A stretch of DNA of 64,000 nt from Caulobacteraceae bacterium (lineage in GTDB: Bacteria > Pseudomonadota > Alphaproteobacteria > Caulobacterales > Caulobacteraceae). Location: NCBI GenBank assembly GCA_019748095.1, contig JAIEQA010000048.1, positions 1 through 64,000 of the forward strand, written 5' to 3'. Below, piece by piece: positions 54,880 through 63,765 of the stretch (its first letter is position 1; every line of letters starts with the position of its first letter). The notes below the pieces were generated by a model. The model was not told where the DNA came from. It did not search any database and worked only from the letters and a program-made list of their open reading frames with translations. A program made the position numbers and the translations under genes.

Positions 54880-55749
54880 ATGACCGCCCTCCCGGCCTTT
54901 GACGCGACATCGGCAGATCGCCGCGAAGCCGCGCGCCGCCCGTTCCGCAAGGCGCGTCGGGTACGGGAACGGGTGAGCCTGCTGGGCCAGGGGGTCGATC
55001 TCGTCCGCCCCGAAGAGGTGATGCATCACGTCGAGACCTGGGTCGAGGCGCGCAAGAAGGTCGTGATCGCCAATCACAACCTCAACAGCATGGCCCTGCT
55101 GCGTCACAACCCGGACCTGGCGCGCTTCTACGAACGGGCCGATCTGGTCGAGGTGGATTCGACCCCGCTGGTCCAGTTCGCCCGCCTGCTGGGTCTGCAG
55201 GGCCGGGGCTTTCATCGCTGCACCTATCTGGACTGGCGCGACCATTTCTGGAGCGTCGCCGACCGCAAGGGCTGGCGGGTCCTCTACGTCGGCGGGGAAC
55301 AGGCCGTGGTGGATTGCGCGCGGGAGCGACTGTCGACCCACTATCCCGGTGCCGACATTCGCGTCCGGAACGGCTACTTCGATGCCACGCCGGGATCCGC
55401 TGACAATGCCTCGGTCGTGGCCGAGGCCAAGGCCTTCGCGCCCCAGATCCTGTTCGTCGGGATGGGGATGCCCCGCCAGGAGCTCTGGATCCTGAACCAT
55501 CTCGAGGCCCTGCCGGACTGCGCCATCTTCTCCGTCGGAGCCGCCTTCGACTATGAGGCCGGAGCCCAGAAGCCCGCCCCCCGCTGGATGGGCCGGATGG
55601 GGGTCGAGTGGCTGTTCCGCCTGGTCAACGACCCGCAACGCCTCGCACGCCGCTATCTGATTGAACCCTGGAGCCTGAGCGGTCTGATCCTCGCCGACAT
55701 CAGGACGGCGGTCCGGGCCCGGTTGACCCCCGGCTCGACGCGCCGCTGA
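54880..55749 (+). CDS. WecG/TagA/CpsF family glycosyltransferase
   Basis: 289 residues from ATG 54880, divergent from ugd. VVIANHNLNSMALLR, then the catalytic-Asp region LVEVDSTPLVQFARLLG, YLDWRDHFWSVADRKG, and ILFVGMGMPRQELWILNH are the family segments. The DSTPLV variant replaces the more common DGxGvv but keeps the Asp. Members transfer N-acetylmannosaminuronate, N-acetylmannosamine or glucose to lipid-linked sugars in exopolysaccharide synthesis; the donor here is unknown. It ends directly against the bglX stop. Confidence 0.85.
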   Translation: MTALPAFDATSADRREAARRPFRKARRVRERVSLLGQGVDLVRPEEVMHHVETWVEARKKVVIANHNLNSMALLRHNPDLARFYERADLVEVDSTPLVQFARLLGLQGRGFHRCTYLDWRDHFWSVADRKGWRVLYVGGEQAVVDCARERLSTHYPGADIRVRNGYFDATPGSADNASVVAEAKAFAPQILFVGMGMPRQELWILNHLEALPDCAIFSVGAAFDYEAGAQKPAPRWMGRMGVEWLFRLVNDPQRLARRYLIEPWSLSGLILADIRTAVRARLTPGSTRR

Positions 55750-58056
55750 TCAGGTCGCGGGGGCCAGCAGCCTGAGCGTCGCCGGCTGGCCCGCCTGCGC
55801 CGACGAGGTGAGCCAGACATTGAAGACGCCCGGCTCGACCGTGGATCGCCCGTCGGCCCCGACAAACTCCAGCTGACTGCGACGCAGGGTGAACACCGCC
55901 GTCTTCGTCTCTCCCGCCGCCAGGGCCACCTTGCGCACATCCCGGAGCCGGCGGCCGGGCTGGACCAGGCTGGCGACCCTGTCGTGGATATAGAGTTGCA
56001 CCGTTTCCTCGACCGCCCGGTCACCGGTGTTGGTCACGCTGACGGACAGCGCGACACTCCCGTCCCAGGCCAGCGTCGCCTCCGCCGGTGTCACCGCCCC
56101 ATAGGTCACGGCCCCGTAGGTCAGTCCATGGCCGAAGGGATAGAGGGCCGTGTTGGTCGTCTCGCGATAGCGGGCCACATACTCCTGACTGGCCCGGCTG
56201 TTGTCGGCCGGACGCCCGGTGATCTTGTGGTCATAGCTGTAGGGCGACTGGCCCGACCGGTGGGGGAAGCTGACTGGCAGGCGGCCGGACGGCGAGACCT
56301 TGCCGAACACCACATCGGCCACGGCATGGCCCATCTCGCTACCGAGGAACCAGGTGACCACGATGGCCGGCGCGTCCCTGACCGGTCCGGCCAGTTCCAG
56401 CGCCCGGCCGTTGCGAAGCAGGACCACCACCGGCTTGCCCGTGGCCGCCACCGCCTCGGCGAGAGCTCTCTGCGGAGCAGGAATGTCGATCTCGGTCCGC
56501 GACTGGGCCTCGCCAGACATCTGTGTGCTCTCGCCGATCGCCAGCACCACCACGTCCGCCTGCCCCGCCGCCAGCACCGCCGCCTCGATCCCGCCGGCCA
56601 GGTCGGTCTCGACGTTGCTGCCCTTGACCACGGTCAGGTCGCCGGCGTCGGCCATGGCCGCGCGGAAGCCCGCTTCCAGAGAAATCCGGCGGCTCTCGTC
56701 GCCCCAGATGGTCCACGGTCCGAAGATGTTGTCGACGTCGTCACCGAACGGCCCGATCAGGGCGATCTTCTGGCCCGAGGCCTTCAGCGGCAGCAGTCCG
56801 CCCTCATTCTTCAGCAGGACGATCGACTTCACGCCGGCCTCGCGCGCCAGATCGTGATGCGCCCGCGATCCCACCACCGCGCGCTCGCGGCGGGGATCAC
56901 AACCCCGATACGGATTGTCGAACAGACCCAGCGCCGCCTTTGTCATCAGCACCCGGCGCACCGCCTGATCGACCCGCGCGATCGGCACATCCCCCTTGGC
57001 CACCAGATCGGGGATGTGTTCCAGAAACAGGCCGGAGACCATCGACATGTCGATCCCGGCCAACAGGGCGATCCGCGCCGCGTCGCGCCCGTCGGCAGCA
57101 AAGCCGTGAGCGATCAGCTCGTTCTCCGAGGTGTAGTCCGACACGACGAAGCCGGCGAAGCCCCATTCGTCGCGCAGGATGTCGGTCAGCAGCCAGGGGT
57201 TGCCCGTCACCGGGACGCCGTTCAGGGCGTTGAACCCGCTCATCACCGACAGGGCCCCGGCGTCGAAGGCCGTCTTGAACGGCGGCAGGAAGACCCCGCG
57301 CAGGGTGGCCTCCGACATGTCTGTGGTGTTGTAGTCCATCCCCGCGATGGCGGCGGAATAGGCGGCGAAATGTTTGGGCGTGGCCAGCAGGGCGTCGCGG
57401 TCAGCCAGCCCCCGCTCGCCCTGGAAACCGCGCACGCGCGCGGCGGACAGGATCTCGTTCAGCCACACATCCTCGCCGGCTCCCTCGACCACCCGGCCCC
57501 AGCGCTGGTCGCGCGCGACATCGACCATGGGCGCATAGGTCTGGTGCACGGCCGAGGCCGCGCCTTCAACCGCCGCGGCGCGCGCCGTACGCCGGGCCAG
57601 ATCAGGATCGAACGCCGCCGCCTCGGCCAGCGGCACCGGGAAGACCGTCTTCAGCCCGTGGATGATGTCAGCCGCGAACAGCAAGGGAATGCCCAGCCGG
57701 CTCTCCTCGACCGCGATCGTCTGGATGCGACGGCCGGCATCCGCCCCGATGCCGTTGAACAGATTGCCCACCGTGCCTTCACGGATCATCCGGGTGACGC
57801 GGGCCGGGTCGCCCTGCCCGTCCAGCGGATTCACGTTCTGGGGACGGAAGCGGAACGGATCGGCCAGCAGATTCAGCTGCCCGGCCTTCTCCTGGATCGT
57901 CATGCGCGCGATCAGGGCGTCGACCCGGGCGAGATCGCCGGCCTGACGGGCCGCCGCCGTCCGGGGGGCTCCGATCCAGCCAGCCCCGAGGGCGGCCAGA
58001 CCGGCGGCACCGGTCAGGACGTGGCGGCGGGACGGCGTGGGCGCGTTGGACGTCAT
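55750..58056 (-). CDS. bglX: Tat-exported GH3 beta-glucosidase
   Basis: 768 residues. A Tat-type signal (SRRHVLTGAAGLAALGAGWI) is followed by the GH3 TIM-barrel: DPARVTRMIREGTVGNLFNG, RDQRWGRVVEGAGEDVWL, KHFAAYSAAIAGMDYNTTD, and the nucleophile segment FAGFVVSDYTSENEL. Then comes the alpha/beta sandwich (SIVLLKNEGGLLPLKA) and a C-terminal fibronectin III-like domain. This is the BglX arrangement for periplasmic cleavage of terminal beta-glucosides. AAGGAA precedes the ATG, and a LacI-type operator lies just upstream. Confidence 0.92.
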   Translation of the reverse strand: MTSNAPTPSRRHVLTGAAGLAALGAGWIGAPRTAAARQAGDLARVDALIARMTIQEKAGQLNLLADPFRFRPQNVNPLDGQGDPARVTRMIREGTVGNLFNGIGADAGRRIQTIAVEESRLGIPLLFAADIIHGLKTVFPVPLAEAAAFDPDLARRTARAAAVEGAASAVHQTYAPMVDVARDQRWGRVVEGAGEDVWLNEILSAARVRGFQGERGLADRDALLATPKHFAAYSAAIAGMDYNTTDMSEATLRGVFLPPFKTAFDAGALSVMSGFNALNGVPVTGNPWLLTDILRDEWGFAGFVVSDYTSENELIAHGFAADGRDAARIALLAGIDMSMVSGLFLEHIPDLVAKGDVPIARVDQAVRRVLMTKAALGLFDNPYRGCDPRRERAVVGSRAHHDLAREAGVKSIVLLKNEGGLLPLKASGQKIALIGPFGDDVDNIFGPWTIWGDESRRISLEAGFRAAMADAGDLTVVKGSNVETDLAGGIEAAVLAAGQADVVVLAIGESTQMSGEAQSRTEIDIPAPQRALAEAVAATGKPVVVLLRNGRALELAGPVRDAPAIVVTWFLGSEMGHAVADVVFGKVSPSGRLPVSFPHRSGQSPYSYDHKITGRPADNSRASQEYVARYRETTNTALYPFGHGLTYGAVTYGAVTPAEATLAWDGSVALSVSVTNTGDRAVEETVQLYIHDRVASLVQPGRRLRDVRKVALAAGETKTAVFTLRRSQLEFVGADGRSTVEPGVFNVWLTSSAQAGQPATLRLLAPAT

Positions 58057-58080
58057 CGCGGGTTCCTTCAATGTCGGGCT

Positions 58081-58094
58081 TGTAACCGCTTACA
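58081..58094. promoter_or_regulatory. LacI-family-like operator upstream of bglX
   Basis: tgtaaccgcttaca is a 14-bp palindrome with one mismatch, with the central CG typical of LacI-family operators for sugar genes. It lies 25-38 bp upstream of the bglX start. It suggests that the beta-glucosidase is induced by a sugar; no LacI-type regulator gene is in the window. Confidence 0.6.
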
Positions 58095-58189
58095 GACAAT
58101 CTTGACGTCTGTCAGGTCACGGGATGTTTCGGGCGAAAGGGTCGTCGGAGAATGCTCGCGGCGCGATCGAAAACGGCTAGAAGCCGGAC

Positions 58190-59329
58190 ATGGCCGACCT
58201 CCGCGACAGTCTCCGCGCCCGCGCCGCCGACCTCGGCTTCACGGTCTGCCGCTTCGCCTCGGCCGCAGAGCCGTGGAGCGCCGGCGAGCGGCTGGCGCAT
58301 TTCGTCGAGGCCGGCCGCCACGGTGACATGGGCTGGATGGAGACCACGCTGGAGCGCCGCGCCCATCCCACCGCCATGTGGACCGACGCCCGCACCGCCA
58401 TCGTCCTCGGCCTGAACTACGGCCCTGACCACGATCCCCTGCCCGAACTGGCCGACCGCTCGGCCGGCTATATCTCGGTCTATGCCCGGGGCGACGACTA
58501 TCACGAGGTGATCAAGGGCCGGCTGAAGACCCTGGCCGGTCAGGTCGCTGCGCGGCTGGGGGCCGAGGTCAAGGTCTTCGTCGACACCGCCCCCCTGATG
58601 GAAAAACCCCTGGCCCAGCGCGCCGGCCTCGGCTGGCAGGGCAAACATACCAATCTGCTCAGCCGCGACCACGGCAACTGGCTGTTCCTCGGCGTCATCC
58701 TGACCGCAGCGGAGATCGAGCCGGATGCACCCGAGACCGACCACTGCGGCTCCTGCACCGCCTGTCTGACGGCCTGCCCAACGAACGCCTTCCCCGCCCC
58801 GTTCCAGCTCGATGCGCGCCGCTGCCTGTCCTATCTGACCATCGAACACGCCGGCCCCTGGCCGATAGAGTTCCGCGCCCTCACCGGCGGGCGCATCTAT
58901 GGCTGCGACGACTGTCTCGCCGTCTGTCCGTGGAACAAGTTCGCCGAAGCCTCGCGCGAGGCCCGGCTGACGGCGCGCGAGGCCCTGGTCAGCCCCCGCC
59001 TCGCCGACCTCGCCGCCCTCGACGACCCGGCCTTCCGCGCCCTGTTCTCGAAAAGCCCGATCAAACGCATCGGCCGCGACCGGTTCGTGCGCAACGTCCT
59101 GTATGCGATCGGCAACAGCGGCGACGCGGGGCTGGTCGAGACGGCGGAGCGGTTGCTGGACGATCCATCACCGCTGGTGCGCGGCGCAGCGGTCTGGGCG
59201 CTGTCGCGGCTGCTCGAGGGCGAGATGTTTGCAGCGCTATGCGAGGCGAAGCTCGCGCGCGAAGAGGACGAGGCTGTTTGTACCGAGTGGACGCGCGCCT
59301 CTCCCTCCCCGTCAGGGGAGGGGGGCTGA
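58190..59329 (+). CDS. queG: Epoxyqueuosine reductase
   Basis: 379 residues. QueG reduces epoxyqueuosine to queuosine in tRNA with cobalamin and two [4Fe-4S] clusters. [20 protein letters not shown] carries the catalytic Asp; the clusters are bound by [16 protein letters not shown] and [15 protein letters not shown]-terminal HEAT-like segment ([20 protein letters not shown]) follows. The last residues (SPSPSGEGG) are encoded by a palindromic REP-like element that contributes the stop codon region. Confidence 0.94.
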   Translation: MADLRDSLRARAADLGFTVCRFASAAEPWSAGERLAHFVEAGRHGDMGWMETTLERRAHPTAMWTDARTAIVLGLNYGPDHDPLPELADRSAGYISVYARGDDYHEVIKGRLKTLAGQVAARLGAEVKVFVDTAPLMEKPLAQRAGLGWQGKHTNLLSRDHGNWLFLGVILTAAEIEPDAPETDHCGSCTACLTACPTNAFPAPFQLDARRCLSYLTIEHAGPWPIEFRALTGGRIYGCDDCLAVCPWNKFAEASREARLTAREALVSPRLADLAALDDPAFRALFSKSPIKRIGRDRFVRNVLYAIGNSGDAGLVETAERLLDDPSPLVRGAAVWALSRLLEGEMFAALCEAKLAREEDEAVCTEWTRASPSPSGEGG

Positions 59330-59440
59330 CGCGCCAGCGGCAGCCGGGTGGGAGCGGCCGGCGAACGGACGCATCCTTCCGGGCCGCTCCCACCCGGTCG
59401 CTCCGCGACCACCCTCCCCCGAGGGGGAGGGAGAAATCTG
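59301..59440. repeat. Composite palindromic (REP-like) element after queG
   Basis: The element starts inside the queG end with ctccccgtcaggggag (59305-59320), an inverted repeat identical to the one at 62737-62752. A pair cgggtgggagcggcc / ggccgctcccacccg then spans about 59347-59400, and a cctcccccgagggggagg palindrome ends it before the FKBP stop. It sits between convergent genes and could also terminate transcription in both directions. Confidence 0.78.
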
Positions 59441-59444
59441 CGCC

Positions 59445-59972
59445 TTACCCCGCCGCCACCCCGACGCCCCGTCCGCCGCCCGGGACCGGGGCCACGTCCA
59501 GCAGCTTGATCCGGAAAACCAGCACCGAGTTCGGCGGAATATCCGCCCCCTGCCCGCGCTCGCCGTAGCCCAGCGCGGGCGGCACATACAGGGTCCATTC
59601 GTCGCCCACCTTCATCAACTGCAGCGCCTCGGTCCAGCCCGGCACCACCTGTTCGGCGGTCGTCACATAGGGCTGGCCGCGCGAGAAGGAACTGTCGAAC
59701 ACCGACCCGTCAGTGAGCGCGCCCTCATAATCGACCCGCACCAGATCATTGCGGTCGGGACTGGCCGCGCCCGCCGGTCCCGACTGGACCACCTTGTATT
59801 GCAGGCCCGACGGCAGGGTCTGGACCCCATCCGCCTTGGCGTTCGATTCCATAAAGAAGGCCGCTGCCCGCGCATTGGCCTCGACATCGGCCCCGCTGGC
59901 CGCGTCGCGGTTGCAGCCACTGACCGCCAGCGCACCGGCGATCACCATGATGCTAGCCCATCCGAAGCGCAT
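59445..59972 (-). CDS. FKBP-type peptidyl-prolyl isomerase lipoprotein
   Basis: 175 residues with a lipoprotein signal (IMVIAGALAVSGCNRD, Cys about 20), a short helical stretch, then an FKBP domain: LPSGLQYKVVQSG, VRVDYEGALTDGSVFDSS, QVVPGWTEALQLMKVGDEW and ALGYGERGQGADIPPNSVLV. The aromatic and Asp residues of the active site are kept. It should help folding in the periplasm. Its start overlaps the end of ilvA by 20 bp. The C-terminal tail is Gly/Val-rich. Confidence 0.92.
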   Translation of the reverse strand: MRFGWASIMVIAGALAVSGCNRDAASGADVEANARAAAFFMESNAKADGVQTLPSGLQYKVVQSGPAGAASPDRNDLVRVDYEGALTDGSVFDSSFSRGQPYVTTAEQVVPGWTEALQLMKVGDEWTLYVPPALGYGERGQGADIPPNSVLVFRIKLLDVAPVPGGGRGVGVAAG

Positions 59973-61155
59973 AGCCCTTGTCCTTCAAAGCCTGTCCGAT
60001 CTCGTCGGCGTGGGCGCTATCGCGCGTTTCGACCATGATGTCGAACTCCGCCCCCTTGGCCGGAACGTCCAACGCCAGCCGGTTGTGGACCACGTCGATG
60101 ATGTTGCCGCCGATCCCGCCGATGACCGCCGCCATCGCCGACAGCATGCCCGGTCGATCGTCGCCCAGGATGCGATAGACGATCAGCCGCCGCTCGCGGA
60201 CCATCTCGCGGTTCAGCACCACGGCCAGCATCCGGGCGTCGATATTGCCGCCGCACAGGACCAGCCCGACCTTCATCCCCCGGAATCGATCCGGCTGGGC
60301 CAGCAGGGCCGCCAGCCCGCCCGCGCCCGCGCCCTCGGCCACGGTCTTCTCCAGCGTCGCGAACAGGGCGACCGCCTTCTCGAAATCCTCCTCGGCGCAG
60401 ACGATCACATCCTCGACCAGCGGATCGGCGAGAGCGAAGGGGATGTCGCCCACCGCCTTGATCGCGATACCCTCGGCGATGGTCGCCCCGCCGCACACCG
60501 GGGTCTCGCCCTTCCGCCTTGCGCTGAACGACGGATACATGGACGCCTCGACGCCGAAGATGCGGATGTCCGGCTTCATCGCCTTGGCCGCGATCGAACA
60601 GCCGGCGATCAATCCCCCTCCGCCGATGGGAATGATCAGGACGTCGAGGTCGGGCGCGTCCTCGAGGAACTCGAGGGCGCAGACTCCCTGCCCCGTCACG
60701 ATCCCTTCATCGTCGAAGGCTGAAATGAAGACGAAGCCCTCCTCATCCCTGAGACGGTGCGCCTCCTCGGTCGAGCCGGTGAAGTCCGCCCCCTTGATGA
60801 CGACGGTGGCCCCGTGGCTGCGCGTGCCGTCGACCTTGGTGAAGGGCGTGCCCTCGGGCATCACGATGGTCACCGGCACCCCCAGTCGACCGCCGTGATA
60901 AGCAAGGGCCTGGGCGTGGTTCCCGGCGGAAGCCGCGACCACGCCGCGCTTCCTCTCTTCCGGCGTCAGCGACAGGAGCCGGTTCAGCGCACCGCGCTCC
61001 TTGAAACTGCCGGTGAAATGCAGGTTGTCGTATTTGACCCAGACCTCACACCCGGTCAGCTGCGAAAGCCGTCGCGAATGGCGCACCGGGGTGCGATCGA
61101 CCTGGCCGGCGATCCGGTCCCGGGCCGCCTGAATGTCCGCGAATACGACTGTCAT
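59953..61155 (-). CDS. ilvA: Threonine ammonia-lyase with ACT domain
   Basis: 400 residues of PLP fold II. HFTGSFKERGALNRL holds the cofactor lysine (Lys52); ASAGNHAQALAYHG and IPIGGGGLIAGCSIA are the other cofactor motifs. The last 75 residues (IVYRILGDDRPGMLSAMAAV) form an ACT domain, as in the short threonine dehydratases. The enzyme converts threonine to 2-oxobutyrate, which feeds isoleucine synthesis. Confidence 0.94.
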   Translation of the reverse strand: MTVVFADIQAARDRIAGQVDRTPVRHSRRLSQLTGCEVWVKYDNLHFTGSFKERGALNRLLSLTPEERKRGVVAASAGNHAQALAYHGGRLGVPVTIVMPEGTPFTKVDGTRSHGATVVIKGADFTGSTEEAHRLRDEEGFVFISAFDDEGIVTGQGVCALEFLEDAPDLDVLIIPIGGGGLIAGCSIAAKAMKPDIRIFGVEASMYPSFSARRKGETPVCGGATIAEGIAIKAVGDIPFALADPLVEDVIVCAEEDFEKAVALFATLEKTVAEGAGAGGLAALLAQPDRFRGMKVGLVLCGGNIDARMLAVVLNREMVRERRLIVYRILGDDRPGMLSAMAAVIGGIGGNIIDVVHNRLALDVPAKGAEFDIMVETRDSAHADEIGQALKDKGYALRMG

Positions 61156-61281
61156 GGGGATCCTCTACGCTGGCTTTGTGGCGCCCGTCGTCAGGTCTCG
61201 CAACCTTGACCTTGCTCGCGCATTGGGCGTCATGTGCCATCGCCTGTCCGGCGAACCCCATGCCTGACCCAGAGAGTTCCG

Positions 61282-61791
61282 ATGTCGATTCGCGTCCTTG
61301 CCGTTCCCGCCCTTGCTGCCGCCCTGGCCCTTTCCGCCTGTGCCACGGCTCCCGGCCCGGGCCCCGCTTTCAACACCGCCTCCTCCGCCTTCAACGCCGC
61401 GGATTTCGACTGGTCCGCGCGCGCGGGCACGGCCGCGATCCAGGGTCGGGTGACCTATCGCCGTGAGGGTCAGGCCTTTGACTGCACCGGCTCGGTCGCC
61501 CTCACACCGGACACGCCCTACACCCGCGCCCGCTTCATGACGCTCTACGGCTCGACCACCCAGGCCGCCATTCCTGAAGCCGTCGTGCGGGCCCGGACGG
61601 TTCCGGATCCCAATGCCGACTATCGCTCGTTCGTCCGGTCCCAGACCTGCCAGACCGGCAGCTTCCGATTCGACGGTCTGCCGGACGGCAGCTGGTTCCT
61701 GATCACCCCCGTCAGCGCCGGCGGAGACCGCATCGTCCTGATGCGCCGCGTCGAGACCCGGGCCGGGCGCGTGGCCAACATCACCCTGTAG
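61282..61791 (+). CDS. Lipoprotein of unknown function
   Basis: 169 residues with a lipoprotein signal (VLAVPALAAALALSACATAP, Cys at about 19). The mature part contains beta-rich sequence with AIQGRVTYRREGQAFDCTGS and FRFDGLPDGSWFLITPVSAG, which resembles a carboxypeptidase-regulatory-like beta sandwich. No specific family is recognised. AGAG precedes the ATG at 61282. Confidence 0.75.
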   Translation: MSIRVLAVPALAAALALSACATAPGPGPAFNTASSAFNAADFDWSARAGTAAIQGRVTYRREGQAFDCTGSVALTPDTPYTRARFMTLYGSTTQAAIPEAVVRARTVPDPNADYRSFVRSQTCQTGSFRFDGLPDGSWFLITPVSAGGDRIVLMRRVETRAGRVANITL

Positions 61792-61844
61792 AGGCGTATC
61801 CTGTTCACCGGCGGGCCGGTCCCGCCCCAGCCGAGGCGTAAACC

Positions 61845-62420
61845 ATGAGAGTCCCCGCATCCGCCTTTGCCGTCGTTCTGATCCTGACTGGTGCCCTGCC
61901 CGCCGCCGCCCAGAACTGGGAGCCCCGGACGCGGACCTGGTCCAGCCACGGCGGCTATGGGTTCAACGGTCAGGCGGACCGGCCCGGCGACTATCGGTGT
62001 GATGCCTACTGGGATGCCGGACGGACCGACTGCGGCGCGGCTTGGCGCGACCAGCGCCCGTTCGTCCGCCGGTACAGCAGCCATCAGGGTTATGACTCCC
62101 AGCCCCGCCACGGCCACGGTGGGTATGGATACGGTCAGGGCCCGACCTACAGCCACGACCAAAGCTACGGCAGGTATGGCGGCTCTGGTGCCTATGGCCA
62201 TCATTCCGCCAGCGAGGGGGTTCGCTACTACGGAGCCTATGGCCGGCCGGATCAGGTCTATCCCGGCTCCGGCTACGGCGGACAGGTTGCTGGCCAGTAC
62301 GGTGTGGCCGGGTACCGGGACACCAGCCGCTCGGCCTGGTGCGCCTCGCGCTATCGCTCGTACGATCCCGTCAGCGGCTACTACCGGGCTTACTCCGGTC
62401 GTCTGGTTTTCTGCGGATAA
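61845..62420 (+). CDS. Secreted Gly/Tyr-rich protein with BA14K-like C terminus
   Basis: 191 residues with a signal peptide ending ALPAAAQ. The middle is rich in Gly, Tyr, His and Ser (GHGGYGYGQGPTYSHDQSYG) and probably disordered. The C terminus SAWCASRYRSYDPVSGYYRA followed by YSGRLVFCG is like BA14K-family proteins, lectin-like envelope antigens of alphaproteobacteria. The paired Cys residues could form a disulfide. Confidence 0.75.
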   Translation: MRVPASAFAVVLILTGALPAAAQNWEPRTRTWSSHGGYGFNGQADRPGDYRCDAYWDAGRTDCGAAWRDQRPFVRRYSSHQGYDSQPRHGHGGYGYGQGPTYSHDQSYGRYGGSGAYGHHSASEGVRYYGAYGRPDQVYPGSGYGGQVAGQYGVAGYRDTSRSAWCASRYRSYDPVSGYYRAYSGRLVFCG

Positions 62421-62540
62421 CTCCGGTCATCCGATCACGGATTGGTGGCTAACCGGCGTTCGCCATCTTTCGGACGCACCCCGGACGCCTTGGTCAGGCC
62501 GGTCCAAGAGGGGCCGGCCTTGAGTTCAGGGAGCGCGTCC

Positions 62541-62735
62541 ATGTCCCAACACAACATCATCGGTTCGGAAGCTTTCGACCGGTCTCCCTTCGTTATCATC
62601 CGCTCGGTCAAGACCGGCGGCATGCGCCGTCGCCAGACGCGTACGGTGTTCGCCTTCGTCGCCGGTGCCTGCGCCGCCGTGGTCGGCGGCGTGGTTGCAG
62701 CGATTGTGGCCTTCGGCCCGGGCCTCGGCGGCTGA
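62541..62735 (+). CDS. Small single-helix membrane protein
   Basis: 64 residues (MSQHNIIGSEAFDRSPFVII) with a basic middle (RRRQTRT) and one C-terminal helix (VFAFVAGACAAVVGGVVAAI). A GGGAG ribosome site lies 9 bp before the ATG. The pattern suggests a tail-anchored inner-membrane protein. No family is recognised. Confidence 0.6.
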   Translation: MSQHNIIGSEAFDRSPFVIIRSVKTGGMRRRQTRTVFAFVAGACAAVVGGVVAAIVAFGPGLGG

Positions 62736-62736
62736 G

Positions 62737-62752
62737 CTCCCCGTCAGGGGAG
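62737..62752. terminator. REP-like hairpin between convergent genes
   Basis: ctccccgtcaggggag is a 6-bp perfect inverted repeat with a gtca loop in the 19-bp gap between two convergent stops. It is identical to the element end at 59305-59320. It probably ends transcription from both sides although no T tract follows. Confidence 0.5.
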
Positions 62753-62754
62753 GA

Positions 62755-63288
62755 TCAGGCCAGCCAGACCATCATCCGCGTACCGACCTCGGCCGCCCGG
62801 GCCCGGCTGAAAGCTGGCCGAGTCTCGCCCGTATAGAGGAAGCCGGCCTTTTCCAGCACACGGCCCGAGGCCGGGTTGTCGGCAAAGTGACCGGCCACCA
62901 GGGCCCGGCGCTTCCAGCGCTTCGAAGCCCACACCATGGCCCCCTGCAGCGCCTCGGTCGCCAGCCCCCGGCCCCAGAACTCGCGACCGATCCAGTAGCC
63001 CGTTTCGGGCACCCGGTCCTCGTCCTCGAACAGGCCGATGACCCCCACAGGTCCTTGATCCTCGTGCTCGATCAGGAAGGTGGCCGCCCGCGCGGGGTTC
63101 TGCGCCGCGACAGCGAGCACAAACGCCTCGGCGTCACCGGGTCCAAAGGGATGGGGCATGCGCTTGGTCATGCGCGCGATGTCATGGTCATTGGCCATCT
63201 GCGCGATGGCCGGGATATCCTGCGGCCCGGGGGCCCGCAGCAGCAGCCGCCGCGTTTCGACGACCGGGGAGCTTTCAATCACGCACAT
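62755..63288 (-). CDS. GNAT family N-acetyltransferase (RimJ-like)
   Basis: 177 residues from ATG 63288. TRRLLLRAPGPQDIPAIAQM is the N-terminal strand of RimJ/RimL-type acetyltransferases, and GYWIGREFWGRGLATEALQG carries the acetyl-CoA-binding loop, followed by NPASGRVLEKAGF. The target, perhaps a protein N terminus or a small molecule, cannot be told. Confidence 0.87.
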   Translation of the reverse strand: MCVIESSPVVETRRLLLRAPGPQDIPAIAQMANDHDIARMTKRMPHPFGPGDAEAFVLAVAAQNPARAATFLIEHEDQGPVGVIGLFEDEDRVPETGYWIGREFWGRGLATEALQGAMVWASKRWKRRALVAGHFADNPASGRVLEKAGFLYTGETRPAFSRARAAEVGTRMMVWLA

Positions 63289-63349
63289 GGATCTGCCTCG
63301 TTCCGGTGACCGCCTCCTTGAAGGGCTCGGGCGGTCTGTTCGAGGCGGG

Positions 63350-63385
63350 AAACGAAAACGGGGAGCCTGGTGATCCAGACTCCCC
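63350..63385 (-). terminator. Terminator of the rplU-rpmA operon
   Basis: On the minus strand a stem ggggag/ctcccc (63360-63365 with 63380-63385) with an inner ctgg/ccag stem is followed by TTTTC. It lies 70 bp after the rpmA stop. Confidence 0.8.
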
Positions 63386-63454
63386 GCGGAAAATTTCCCT
63401 GGTCCGGATCGGCTGCTTTTTGAGGAGCAACGCGATCCGAAATCCGGTTTCGCG

Positions 63455-63739
63455 TTACTCGGCGGCGAGGGCCTGCTGGTCGTCATTCGCCGGAATAATC
63501 GACACGTAACAACGGCCGTTGGCTTTCTTGGTGAATTTCACCGCGCCATGCTCGGTGGCGAACAGGGTGTGGTCGCGGCCAAGGCCGACGTTCTCACCCG
63601 GGTGGAAGGTGGTGCCGCGCTGGCGCACGAGGATGTTGCCGGCCAGCACGTTCTCGCCGCCGAACTTCTTCACGCCGAGGCGTTTGGAATGGGAGTCGCG
63701 ACCGTTACGCGACGAACCACCGGATTTCTTGTGAGCCAT
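63455..63739 (-). CDS. rpmA: Ribosomal protein L27
   Basis: 94 residues starting [20 protein letters not shown], then [20 protein letters not shown] and [20 protein letters not shown]. This is the conserved L27 sequence of the large ribosomal subunit, near the peptidyl-transferase centre. The C-terminal tail [10 protein letters not shown] is slightly extended. It is downstream of rplU as usual. Confidence 0.97.
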   Translation of the reverse strand: MAHKKSGGSSRNGRDSHSKRLGVKKFGGENVLAGNILVRQRGTTFHPGENVGLGRDHTLFATEHGAVKFTKKANGRCYVSIIPANDDQQALAAE

Positions 63740-63765
63740 CTGGGCGCTCCCGTTCTTTTACTGTC

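Noticed and set aside
55984-58326. 780-codon plus-strand open frame
   Set aside because: Antisense to the GH3 beta-glucosidase, with no domain signal.
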